From Purpureocillium takamizusanense (lineage: Eukaryota > Ascomycota > Sordariomycetes > Hypocreales > Ophiocordycipitaceae): 64,000 nucleotides of DNA. A program made the translations under genes and the position numbers. This document shows positions 43,124 to 52,943 of this stretch, piece by piece (the first letter of the stretch is position 1; the number at the start of each line of letters is the position of its first letter). The notes under the pieces were generated by a model. It saw only the letters and a list, made by a program, of their open reading frames with translations, was not told the origin of the DNA and ran no database searches. The stretch is from NCBI RefSeq assembly GCF_022605165.1, contig NC_063071.1, positions 2,356,001 to 2,420,000 of the forward strand, written 5' to 3'.

Positions 43124-45061
43124 CTACTGCGACATGTCGTGCTTCGACCGCGACCACGAACTGGCAGGCGCCGTTGCACGACCACAATTTCCATTGTCGC
43201 AACGAGCTGTAACCGCAAGGGCATCCAGCTCGGTCTGAACACTAACTCCACTCCGCGACTTCATGAAGGAAGTACGATCATCAGCCATGATCCGGTATCG
43301 GGCGTCGGGGTCTTTGCGCAAGAAGGCGGCCGCTATAGATGACATGATCAAGGTGAGTAATACGAGTGAAAATGAAGCATTAAGTATAAAGAAGACAACA
43401 CCTGCGATACCAACCACCAACATGGGGGTGCTTAATACATTAGAGAAAATAAACAGAAATATCGCGTTCAGAAGATTTACGGCGCAGATGGATATGTTGA
43501 ATAGGTTAGTGCTCCTATCCATCCAGGGTCGCATGACGGTTATGGTAATCAGAGCAATGGCTTCGAGAATGACAAGACCTATAGCCTGCGCTACGCCGTT
43601 TCTTTGGGCAAAAGCCACAAGCATAGCTTTAATGACGATATAGGCGAGGGCTGGAGCAGTGAAATAATATGCCGACGCTCGAAAGTGGACATAGAGAAAG
43701 CCCCACTTGTTGAGTGCCTTGGTATTCGAGAAGAGAACATAGGCCGGATTGCTAGAGCTTCGTGCAATCCGTATAATCCTCGTCGTTGCCCACGCAAGAG
43801 TGATGGTCGTACCGAAGAAAACAAAGATAGCAAGAAGGAGCTCGGCGGGCGAGTCAACTTGCGTAAACTCCCAAAAACAGAGAATGCAGACTGGCGGAAA
43901 ACCAATCAGGACAATGCGGAGAAAGACACCCTGGAGAATGACTGGCCAGCTATCACGAAAGTCTTGAGACGTCGCTTTGCCTATCCACTTTCTTTTAACG
44001 CAGAGCTCAAGAATAGCTTTGAAGGCGGCGACTCCGAGCGCTATAAGAATAGCAGAGATGTAAAAGAACGTAATCCCTGTCATAAAGACATTGGTCGTCT
44101 CAATCCTTGCCCTAAAAGCCACACGCTGGATACCGAAGACGAGGTATGAGCCGGAGCCGGTGGTGATATTATTCCGCTTCAGAAGCCTGCTGGCTTTACC
44201 CACGAGTGACGATTTTTGCAGTGAGCGCTTGGCGACCTGGACGGAGACTGTCGTAATGGAATCAAAGAGCCTTGCCGGCATGCCGCCCGTCGCGCGTTGA
44301 TACCATGTGAAAATATCCTGCATGAAGCCAACGCGGATGATGCCCATTGACCACTGGAAATTCATAGTCCACGCCTCGACTATAGGTGGAATTGGAACGC
44401 TAGAGAACCCTATGATAGCCTGAGCCTGGAAGTAGCCGAAAAGTGCTAGCGAGTTTGCAGCAATATGGGCGGCTGTATTTGGATGTCCCACGCCGTACAT
44501 GTAGATGACCGCAGAGGACAGGATAGTTAAGCCTGCAACGACGGCTGTAGCCCACCTAAGTCCGAGGAGGTTGACAGTCTTTCCATTCGAGATGTGTGCC
44601 TCCACGCAGGCGACACTCTCTCTGATAGAAGTCAGGTTGATAAGGACCTTGACATTCGCATCGAGATCGGGAATATTGTAGGCAATACCGGGGATATTTT
44701 TGGCGGCATCTTCGGCAACAGGCAAGTTGAAACCAAATGGTATCTTGCCAGGGGCCATAGGGCAGAGGCCAGGGAGGTTCATGTCGCAAGGGTTGAGAGT
44801 CCGCCTGATAAATTCGTAGCCATAGGCGGAAATCGCCACGTCAAATATCACCTTGCCTTGAACGGAGGACGTAGCAACCATTTGAATGCTAGCAGTGTTA
44901 TTGGCAGGTGTATAGACAACATTAAATAGTGAGGCCTTGAATCCCGATTCTTGTTGACAGGTATTAAGCGAGGTCGATAGTAGGCGCTGCTCGGCCGAAG
45001 CAGGCGAGATGAACAAAACCAGGGACGTGAGGATAAGAAGTAGCGGTATCTGAGGTGTCAT
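43124..45061 (-). CDS. FLC/TRP-like membrane protein (ML-like lipid-binding ectodomain plus TRP-like channel)
   Basis: This is the fungal flavin-carrier (FLC)/Pkd2 family, with a lumenal ML-like domain and about nine membrane helices, implicated in FAD transport, calcium and cell-wall integrity. A single exon of 645 residues from the Met that opens the signal peptide (MTPQIPLLLILTSLVLFISP); a longer frame begins 48 bases upstream. The ML-like domain has paired Cys (NTCQQESGF, NPCDMNLPGLC, SVACVEAH). The membrane part shows PNTAAHIAANSLALFGYFQ, VEAWTMNFQWSMGIIRVGFMQ, FRASAYYFTAPALAY and MRPWMDRSTNLFNISI, matching the family. No frame damage is seen. Codon choice uses more A/T-ending codons than neighbours (ata, tta, aat are frequent), giving the region a different look. 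An FLC paralogue elsewhere is likely. Confidence 0.87.
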   Translation of the reverse strand: MTPQIPLLLILTSLVLFISPASAEQRLLSTSLNTCQQESGFKASLFNVVYTPANNTASIQMVATSSVQGKVIFDVAISAYGYEFIRRTLNPCDMNLPGLCPMAPGKIPFGFNLPVAEDAAKNIPGIAYNIPDLDANVKVLINLTSIRESVACVEAHISNGKTVNLLGLRWATAVVAGLTILSSAVIYMYGVGHPNTAAHIAANSLALFGYFQAQAIIGFSSVPIPPIVEAWTMNFQWSMGIIRVGFMQDIFTWYQRATGGMPARLFDSITTVSVQVAKRSLQKSSLVGKASRLLKRNNITTGSGSYLVFGIQRVAFRARIETTNVFMTGITFFYISAILIALGVAAFKAILELCVKRKWIGKATSQDFRDSWPVILQGVFLRIVLIGFPPVCILCFWEFTQVDSPAELLLAIFVFFGTTITLAWATTRIIRIARSSSNPAYVLFSNTKALNKWGFLYVHFRASAYYFTAPALAYIVIKAMLVAFAQRNGVAQAIGLVILEAIALITITVMRPWMDRSTNLFNISICAVNLLNAIFLFIFSNVLSTPMLVVGIAGVVFFILNASFSLVLLTLIMSSIAAAFLRKDPDARYRIMADDRTSFMKSRSGVSVQTELDALAVTARCDNGNCGRATAPASSWSRSKHDMSQ

Positions 45062-46153
45062 GATGGCTGTTGCTGGCTTCTGGTGAAACGGGGAGAATAA
45101 TTTGGGCAAAATATGGATAGAGTTCCACCGACGTAGGGGTTCAGGTGGTCGTTCCGTGTGGCGCCCGTCTCGACCGACACGATCAGAGTTGTCGGTAGCA
45201 TTCAGATCTCCGTAGTGACTTGGTTCGTTTGCTGTCAGATGCAGGTCTGCAGGTGCTTGAAAACCGGCCAGGATTGTACCTTGACTTGCACAGCTTTGCT
45301 TGAAGATTGATTAAGCCAGACGCCGGCAAACTGACGGGAGTTAAACGAGAACCCAGGAGGCGAGAGAACGAAGGAGAAGGATACGAACGATGCCTGATCG
45401 ACTGATACTGCAATCGGTGACGGACGAGATAGCCCAGAGGGTAGCCGGAGCGAGCGGGATCAGTAGGTTCTTGGGGGCTGGCGGACGCGGCACGAGCATG
45501 GATAGTGCCGCTCAGGAGTACGGCTCATGGCAATGCTCGTTGAACTGCGCCCCTCAGACCCCTGGTGCAAGCCTATGAGTCCGTAGCCACATTCAACATG
45601 AATGTAACCAAGAGCCAATCGGTAGGTCGGCTGAACAGTGTTGGATCCTGGCTTTCACCATCCTACGGAAGCTGGAATGGAGTTCAGGGACGTTTTGGTC
45701 GACGCAGACCATCTGCTTGTAGTAGCCTCCGGACATTGTCTTGTTCGTTGGAGCATGAGAATGTAGCATGGGCACACTCCCGGAGATGGGTGGGAGTGGG
45801 TGGCACAGTGGGTTAGCTTTCCGCGACGCAACCCCCGGATATCGTTGTCTATACTACACTCCACGAGAATTTATTACGAGAGGGCTGTACTCGATTGGGG
45901 TACCAAGCAGGTGATCGGACAAAATTGGGGCAGCCGATTATTCTGGGGTGGTATCACCTACAGTTAAAAAGGGCTGCCAATCTTGGGCAGAATATAACAT
46001 GCGGTCGTGTATTGGCCGGGTATGGAAGGAAGATGACCGAGCCGTGATATTCAGGATCTCAAAATGCATGTTGGTTCCCGTGTTTCACAACCAGCGGGGG
46101 AGTGAACGTTCAGGCTGCAGGGCTGTTTGTGCACACAATGCTGGTTGCGGTCA

Positions 46154-46699
46154 TTACCGACCCGCCTCGAGCCACCACCTCGGTACTCGCAGACTCGCAT
46201 CTTGAATGGACTTGCGCCGGTCGTGTTGGCGGTTGATACGCGGGGAGAGGCGCCGGGCCGCTCCCGCATTAGCGTCGATGTGTGCTGACAGCATATGCTT
46301 CTGTGTCGTGGAACCAACGTGAGGTCTCAACCAACACTGAGTGAAAATGTCGGGGTAGCCGTCGACAACGTGCCCATGAACTGGTCTCTCCAGCGGCATG
46401 TTATCGGACGGAGGAATCTGGCTCCCGACAAAGCGTTCGTTCCACATAAAGTTTCTGCTCATTAAGTCGAATGAAGAAGGTGTCTTCATTAAAAGGCTCG
46501 GTGCGCGTCCACTTATGTCTGCAACTAACGTTATATTGTACTGAGTCGCCAAGGAATAACCCGGGGACCAAAAGAGATCTCTGAAATCTATGGCTCGATA
46601 CTTTGAATAATATAACTGTACTTCGTTGTCATTAAAGTGTACCTCTGCCCACAATGCTAATATGACGACCCATGTAGAAGGAGTTGCCTCACGTGCAGG
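46154..46699 (-). pseudogene. Orphan open frame, possible gene remnant or unspliced exon
   Basis: 182 codons are open on the minus strand and end at a stop at 46154. The first two thirds look protein-like, rich in aromatic residues (e.g. LYYSKYRAIDFRDLFWS, MSRNFMWNERFVG). There is no ATG before the middle, and no family is recognised. A decayed gene or an internal exon of a small gene fits; chance openness cannot be excluded. Confidence 0.3.
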
Positions 46700-47080
46700 C
46701 TATGCGCGGTCAGCAAAGCTGGCTTCCTGAACACGCATCATCAGGCAGTTGGATCAAGGACCCAATGCATAACTTACAACAGAACGCATTAGTGCTGTCG
46801 TCGGGAATCCTGAGTGGTCAGAAGACCTCACATGCAGAGACGAATCGGCCAGCTTAGCAACGATAGGCATGATGCTGTTGGGTCAACTCAACTTCAATAT
46901 TTACCGCATCGTGAGCCACTGGAGGGCCAGAAACGCCTGGCAAACAGGATCACCGTGCCGCAATGCAACATTGTTGGTTCGACTGGCCGGTCCTGGTTCG
47001 GTGATTCCTCCTGTCAGAAGGCCTATAACGGGCAGCTGCGCGAAGGAAGTCTTTGCTTGAGCGTTGCTGCCGCCTTCAAC

Positions 47081-47088
47081 TATATAAA
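47081..47088 (+). promoter_or_regulatory. TATA box of the small secreted peptide gene
   Basis: TATATAAA lies 93 bases before the initiator ATG at 47174, a plausible distance for a TATA box with a short 5' leader. It is the clearest core-promoter element in the window. Confidence 0.7.
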
Positions 47089-47173
47089 CGAAGCGTTTAT
47101 CTGGATGGTTAGCGGATATCAAGTCATCACTGTCCGCCTCTGCTTCCCCGTCGTTCAAACAACGGTCAACAAA

Positions 47174-47412
47174 ATGCATCTTTCAGCTGTCATTCTACCA
47201 ATCTTTGCCGTACTCGCGGCGGCGATTCCTACACCTGCATTGATCGAAGAGCGGGGCTGTCGCAACCCGAACGGCCTTCCTAAAGGCAGTCGATGCCAGA
47301 CTGGGTGGCAATGCTGCAGTGGTGCGTGTCTCAACTGGGTAAGTGTTGGTTCCATACCGAAAGTCTGTAGACAACGTGAGCTACGTCTTAACTTTCCTAG
47401 TACTGCGGCTAG
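47174..47412 (+). CDS. Small secreted cysteine-rich peptide with knottin-like pattern
   Basis: Exons are 47174-47338 and 47401-47412, a precursor of 58 residues. A signal peptide of about 20 residues is followed by a short Glu/Arg pro-like segment and a Cys-rich mature part of about 30 residues. The cysteine spacing is C-x11-C-x5-CC-x3-C-x4-C, with the adjacent pair third and fourth, as in inhibitor cystine knots. The sixth Cys is encoded by the second exon, which has only three codons plus stop. The intron has donor GTAAGT, branch CTTAAC and acceptor CTAG, all standard. A TATA box lies upstream. Such peptides in fungi can be effectors, antimicrobial or developmental peptides; the activity is not deducible. 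No homologue is recognised. Confidence 0.72.
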
Positions 47413-48281
47413 GCAACGCACACTATATTCGGCTTTCTTGTAGCTGCATCGTGTCGCCTGCAACGTCTAAAAGGGGCGAGGGATTGGAGTGGTAGTGTCC
47501 TTGATGACTGGTGGTTGGTGCTATGTCTCTTTGTTTTTCTGGAATGGGTACCGTCTGGTGGCATACGATCCTTCCAGTCGTGGGTATTAGTCTAGCTCGG
47601 TCGAATCCCAGTCTGTATTACAGATAATACACAGTCTCTACTCCAGACTTTTGAGGATCCTCGTTCCGAATGCGCGGTCTAGAATCTTGCAAGTTGTCAT
47701 GGGGGTATCGACACAGAAGTTGACAATGGGAACCAAGCACATAAGCGCAGTGGCTTCCCTCGATGACTAGAAGGCGCAATCGCCTTTTGTTTTAAACAAG
47801 GAAACCTCGCCAAACGAGTGCTTGGTAGTGGGTATAATAGGTTCAAGGGCTGAGCATGCAACAAGCTCTATGGTGGCAGGCGCTTTGCTTGCAGATGGCA
47901 CCTCTGGATAGACGTGCAGGCGATAGATTGCGGAAGCGTGAAACTTTTACTGACATGCATAACGATGGAATGTTGATTCTTCAATATAAGCCTGACGAAG
48001 GGCATCAAGAGCAATGTGTGTCCAAAAAAGAAGCGAAAGGGTGACCCCTGGGGAGATAGACGCGCAGCTGCGAGATCCCCTCCCAGGGCCTGCCAGCTGC
48101 GCGACCCGCTTTTCTCACTTTTAACAACCCCGCGGTCTGTTACATTGCGCTTGGTCCACCCATAGAGTCATCTGGTGTCTCACGGCCCGTGCAGCTTCAA
48201 CAGCATACGATAGAGGCAAGGCGCTGCCTTGTTCGCGGTCGATTCGTGTGCAGTCGCCGAAAAACAGCCTCCGCCGCATCC
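47413..48281. other. Intergenic between the peptide gene and the JmjC gene
   Basis: 869 bases without a recognised gene. A GGTCGAATCC word near 47600 was examined as a tRNA B box and rejected. Confidence 0.5.
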
Positions 48282-49595
48282 ATGGCTGCTGCTGCTGCCA
48301 CGCGCGCAGCAGCCACAGTCGACGCGGCTCTCGAGGAGCTCATCACGACCTTCAACGAACTCAACAGCTCCACCGTTGAAGAGCTCGAGTCGGAGCCCAG
48401 CCCTCTCGAGTTCATGCGCTTTGTCTCACGCAACGCGCCGTTTGTGATTCGGGGCGGCGCAGACTCGTGGAAGGCCTGTCGCAAATGGGACGCCGCCTAC
48501 CTCAAGGCTGCGCTCGCTGACGAGTTCGTCAATGTTGCCGTTACACCCCATGGGTACGATACGCCCCCTGTCCTCTCCTCGCCGCGCATGATTCTGCTTG
48601 TGGCCGGTAGATAGATACGCGGGGCCTCTGACATGACCATCTGTTTCTCCTTCAGAAACGCAGACTCGCCTACCTTCTCACCTGCGCACCAGTGTCTCGT
48701 CCTTGCCAAGCCTCATGAGGAGAGCCAGCCGTTTGATGAGTTCCTCGACTACGTGATTCGTCAGGAGACGGACCTGGCGTTCCCCCGCGATGCAGAGACT
48801 AGATATGCCCAGACCCGTCAGTGCTTTCCCTCCTTCTCTGCTCTCCTCCTCGATCCCCCTTGGCTGAGGGCCGTTCTTGCGCCGCTATAGAAAACGACAA
48901 CCTCCGGGACGAGTACTTGACCCTGTTCCCAGATGCCCAAAAGGACATACCGTTCGCGCGCATAGCCCTCCAAAAGGCCCCAGACGCCATCAACCTCTGG
49001 ATAGGGAACTCCAAATCTGTGACCGCCGCGCACAAGGACAATTTCGAGAACATCTTTGTCCAGGTCCGCGGCAGGAAGCACTTTGTTCTTCTCCCGCCAC
49101 TATGTCAGCCTTGCATGAATGAGAAGCTCCTCCCGCCCGCGACGTATATACGACGTCCTCAGCGCGACGGCTTCTCCCTAGAAATCGACCATGACCAGGA
49201 GCCGGTCCCGTTTGTCACATGGGACCCTGACAACGTTGACCCCAACGCGACTTCTCTTGCTCGGCTTGCCAATCCCATGCACGTCACCTTGGAACCCGGG
49301 GATATGCTATACTTGCCTGCCATGTGGTGAGTCTCGAGATGCAGCATCGTGATTCACGATCCACATGACGTCTAACAGCACTCCCGCGGACAGGTATCAC
49401 AAGGTTTCTCAGTCCTGCATACCGGGCGATCAAGGTTTCGTTGTTGCTATCAATTACTGGTTCGTAGTCAAACAACGAACGGGGCCCCGCACGTCGCTGA
49501 CCGTCTTATTGCAAAGGTACGACATGGAGTTCAGTGGGACGCTATTTCCATTGGCGTCGTTGCTGCGGAACCTTGGGCGAGCGGACGACAGGTAA
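48282..49595 (+). CDS. JmjC-domain 2-oxoglutarate oxygenase, JMJD7-like
   Basis: This is the small JmjC family that hydroxylates lysine in translation-related GTPases (human JMJD7 acts on DRG1/2), with other activities debated. Exons are 48282-48553, 48656-48816, 48891-49326, 49394-49459 and 49517-49595, giving 337 residues. The iron-binding HxD is His192 and Asp194 (AAHKDNFENIF) and the second His is His292, created across intron 3 in the stretch LPAMWYHKVSQS. Other family landmarks are APFVIRGGADSW near the start, FPDAQKDIPFARIAL, NLWIG, and the end NYWYDMEFSGTLFPL. All four joins preserve frame and make expected residues. The donors are GTACGA, GTCAGT, GTGAGT and GTTCGT. The stop lies 129 bases from the end of the convergent SPB1. 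Confidence 0.92.
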
Positions 49596-49724
49596 CCTGC
49601 ATCCCGCCAAGTACAATTACGCTACGATGGTGATGACTACCATACAGCTCATCACATATCTGATCTATCCCAAAGTATTCGTAGCTATAATGCGAATGGA
49701 TCTTCAGCCTTTGCATCCAACTCA

Positions 49725-52362
49725 TCACCTCTTCTTGCGCTGTGATACCCTCTTTTGGGCCCTCAGCTCCTTCTTCATCCTCGGATCAACCATGCGGTAT
49801 CGGCCCTTGATGCCCTTTGGCCGGCCTTGAATACCCCTGTTCAAGCCCTTTGCCACGACCAGCTTCGCAGGCTGCGATGGCTTCTTGCGTGCAGCCTTGC
49901 TCAGCAGCTTGGCTATGCTCTCCGCCTTCTCCTTCTCTGTCATACCCTCATCGTTTGCGAGCATGTCCGACTTCTTCTTCAGCTTCTCCAGCTTCTGCGC
50001 AGCCTTGAACTTCTTGCGTGCCTTCGCCTCCCGCACCTTCTTGATGGGCCGCGCGTTGAACGCCCGCATCTTTTCCTTGATTGCTTGTGCGGCGGCCTTG
50101 GTGATGGGCTTCATAGGTTTGTCGTGCTTCGACTCCTCATCAATGAACCACTCTGGCAGTCCGTCGCGATCACGGAAAGCCCATTTATTGAAACCGTCAT
50201 CCACGGCGTCATGGCTGGTCTTTTGCCCCGTGGCAAGCTGGTGTGCGAGGGTCATGGCCTCGGCAGTAATGATGTCGATATCTACGCAAAGACGGTCAGT
50301 ATCTGCTCTCCCTAGGGTGCCGACGATGAAAGGCGCAAGGGTCCTGTAAATGGCTTTGCACTCACCCAACTTCCCGTCTGGTCGCCGATTTGTCTCGTCT
50401 TCCCAGTCCTCGTCTCCAGCTTTCACCGTCTCGAAAGGCTTGCTCTCGTTGTCGGACTCGGACTCGAACTCTGGCTCGACTGCAGCCGCTTGTGCGGCCG
50501 GCACAATATCTGTCGCCTTGCTCAGGGTCGTCCGGGATTCCGGAGGGTTTGCAAGAGAATTCCTCTCAGCCTTGCTCTCTTTCAAGCCGGGGAGAGTGAT
50601 CCCCTTGAAGACATCTTGATTGAAAAACGCTGCGGCCCGCTTGGACAAGCCGCTCTCAGACGGCTCGGTGTCGTCCAAATCCCTCAGCAAACCTTTGTCG
50701 GATAACCCTTCATCGTCGTCATCCGATGAGTCTTCCTCGTCAAGGTCGCTTGATTCGCTTTTCTCATCCTTCTCGCTGCCAGAGAGACCTTCCCATTCAT
50801 CGTCGCCATGTTCCTTCCTGGCTTTCTTTGCCCGATACTTCGCATCGGCTTCGGCCTTGCGTTCACGATAGTTGTCATACATGGAGTCAAGCTCCCGTTC
50901 GAGTCGATCCTCCTCTTCATCGGTCTCTTCATCCTCGTTATTTGCCTGGGCGTGTCCGTTGTCCTCGACCTTTTTGGCGTCGTCGCCAACCTTGGTCATT
51001 TTGCCTCGGGCCAGTCTCCGCATTGCGTCCGTCTTGTCGACTTTCTTGAGCGAAAACATGGAGCCTTCGCCGATCGGACCCGCTTCCTCCATTCCAATGT
51101 CCATTGGCGCAACCATGTTGAGTTGCATGCGAACGATCTCCCGTTGCTTGCGCTCGTTTTCTTTCCGCTTTTCGCGCTTCTTCTTACTACTGTCCTTGTC
51201 TTTCAGCGCCTGAAGTTCTTCCTGTATGCGAAGCTCCTCGTCCATGGAGCCCACTTCGGCAACCTCCTCTGTCTCCTCCTTGTCGGCGTCGTCGGTGGAT
51301 GTTTTCGTCTTGAAGCCAAAGATCTCTCGGACTCTGAGCCTCCATTTCAGCAGCAGCTTGAAATCCTTACGGCCCAGAACCTTGAGATCTGCACAGCATG
51401 TCCTGATCTCAGCAGTGGTCTCGGGAAGTTTGTCCAGTGCAGCCAAGGCGACGTCCCCATTCCTCGGTTGCTCAAAGGTGAGTTTGTTAGAGCTTCCCAG
51501 GATGGCAATCGGATCTGTCGTTTGGATGAATTCGCTCGCCGGGACTTCCTTGAACTGCGTGTAATCGCCTTCCTCATAACCCTCACGCTTGCGCTTCTTG
51601 ACCTCGGGATTGTAAACTTTGGCTTCGTTATTCGGTGTCGCACCGGCGAGTTCTGCGAAGACAGACTTGGGATCTAAGAAGCGGGGGTCCATTTTCTTTG
51701 GGGCTTTGTACCCACGGCAGACGACGAAGATTTCGGCAGACACATTTCGGGACGAAGGGGGTTTGGTGGCTTCGACCTTGGTGAAGAGCTGGTTCAGAAC
51801 CCAAAGAAGGGGGTTGTAGTCCTTGGAACGGAACACCTTGGTGACGAAAGTACCCCCTTCAACGAGGAATTCCGTTGCCAATTTCATGGCCTGGAGAGCC
51901 AGCTCGGCCTGGTTGAACGAGTCCTGCGCCCAGGCCGTACCAACATTGGGCGCCCCGTCGTGCAGAACCGTGTCGGCCTTCCAAGTCTTGAAGTGTTGTC
52001 GAATAGTGGCACGGCATTTCTCGGTTGTGATGTCGCTCTGAAATGTGATGACTCTGGGTATCGGCTTGATCGGTGCGAGATCGACACCAACGATCAGACT
52101 GTTGACCGGCATGACCTCCGCGGCTACCTGACACCACGACTGCATGCAGCTTGTCAGCAATTGGGAGGCATTCTTTGACAAATGGCAGACTCACGCCAGG
52201 GGCGGCGCAGAGGTCCAAAAGAACCTTGCTCTTCTCCAAGAAGCCATACTTCTTGTTCAGCTGGATGAGCTTGAAAGCAGCACGGGCGCGATAGCCCTTT
52301 TCCTTGGCAAGCTTGTACCACTTGTCCAAACGGCCCTTGCCATGCTTCTTTTGAATCGCCAT
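49725..52362 (-). CDS. spb1: SPB1, AdoMet-dependent 25S rRNA 2'-O-methyltransferase
   Basis: This nucleolar enzyme methylates G2922 (with U2921) in the A-loop of 25S rRNA during 60S assembly. Exons on the minus strand are 52362-52195, 52139-50366 and 50281-49725, giving 832 residues. The start [20 protein letters not shown] is conserved. The AdoMet site [17 protein letters not shown] is formed across intron 1, and [10 protein letters not shown] is the catalytic-Lys region. A DUF3381-type domain (about 235-400) precedes a long acidic/Lys-rich linker with [15 protein letters not shown]. The Spb1 C-terminal domain (about 605-832) carries [15 protein letters not shown] and ends Lys/Arg-rich. Intron 2 (50365-50282) is 84 bases, stop-free and in phase, so the frame runs through it; splicing is favoured because it restores the family sequence [12 protein letters not shown]. 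Confidence 0.94.
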
Positions 52363-52943
52363 AATGACGGTGGTGGACGGCGAAGAAGCAGCAGCACGTC
52401 CGGTTCTCTATGACAGAGCCACGGCCGCAGAAAAAGGCCCCGCGAGCACCAAGAACTGCAGACTTCCAGAAATTTTGTTCCAGATAAGGACATCACGTGG
52501 CGATAGCAGGAATGGGGGTCCAGGAACTGCGGGACTCCCAATCCAACGGCAGCCTCGGCGGGTCCCACCCACCTCTCCAGCCGCCCGAACGTGTGGAACG
52601 CGCATAATTGATGGTACCTTAGCATGCTTAGGTACCTAGGTACTGTAGTGGAGGAAGGTACCTGGTGTGACTTAGCCTTGGTTCAAGGCTGTCAGGCAAG
52701 CCACCCACTGGGCAGTGGCTCGATGATGCAGTGCTGCTGCAAGTCGTCTCCAACAAACCCACCTTCATCATCCCAAGTTGCGAGACCTTTCGCCGCTCCT
52801 TACCCTCCACATGCCACGCCTCAACCAAGTCGACTTTCGCTCTCTTACTCGGGCCCGGTGAAGGCGTCGTTTTCGACGCAGTTGCCTGACCTGACCGTTC
52901 GCATACGCAGACACACACGCGGCGTGACACTCCCGACGAAACA
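52363..52943. promoter_or_regulatory. Divergent promoter region SPB1 / MGM1
   Basis: These 581 bases contain a dense cluster of the dispersed motif (ACCTTAGCATGCTTAGGTACCTAGGTACTG, 52616-52645), forming an imperfect palindrome, and further GGTACC at 52658. No other element recognised. Confidence 0.5.

Larger units (their letters stand above)
45062..47173. other. Spacer with an orphan open frame, upstream of FLC-like and knottin-like genes
   Basis: Contains the FLC-like promoter on its left and the small secreted peptide gene promoter on its right. A stop-free minus-strand frame (46154-46699) without an ATG is described separately. The rest shows nothing coding. Base composition around 46400-46700 is more AT-rich than the flanks. 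Confidence 0.5.

Noticed and set aside
42619..43251. 210-codon frame overlapping the FLC-like 3' end
   Set aside because: Overlaps a well-supported gene in another frame and has no family resemblance.
47590..47625. GGTCGAATCC, a tRNA B-box-like word
   Set aside because: No T-stem pairing around it, no matching A box at the right distance and no acceptor stem.
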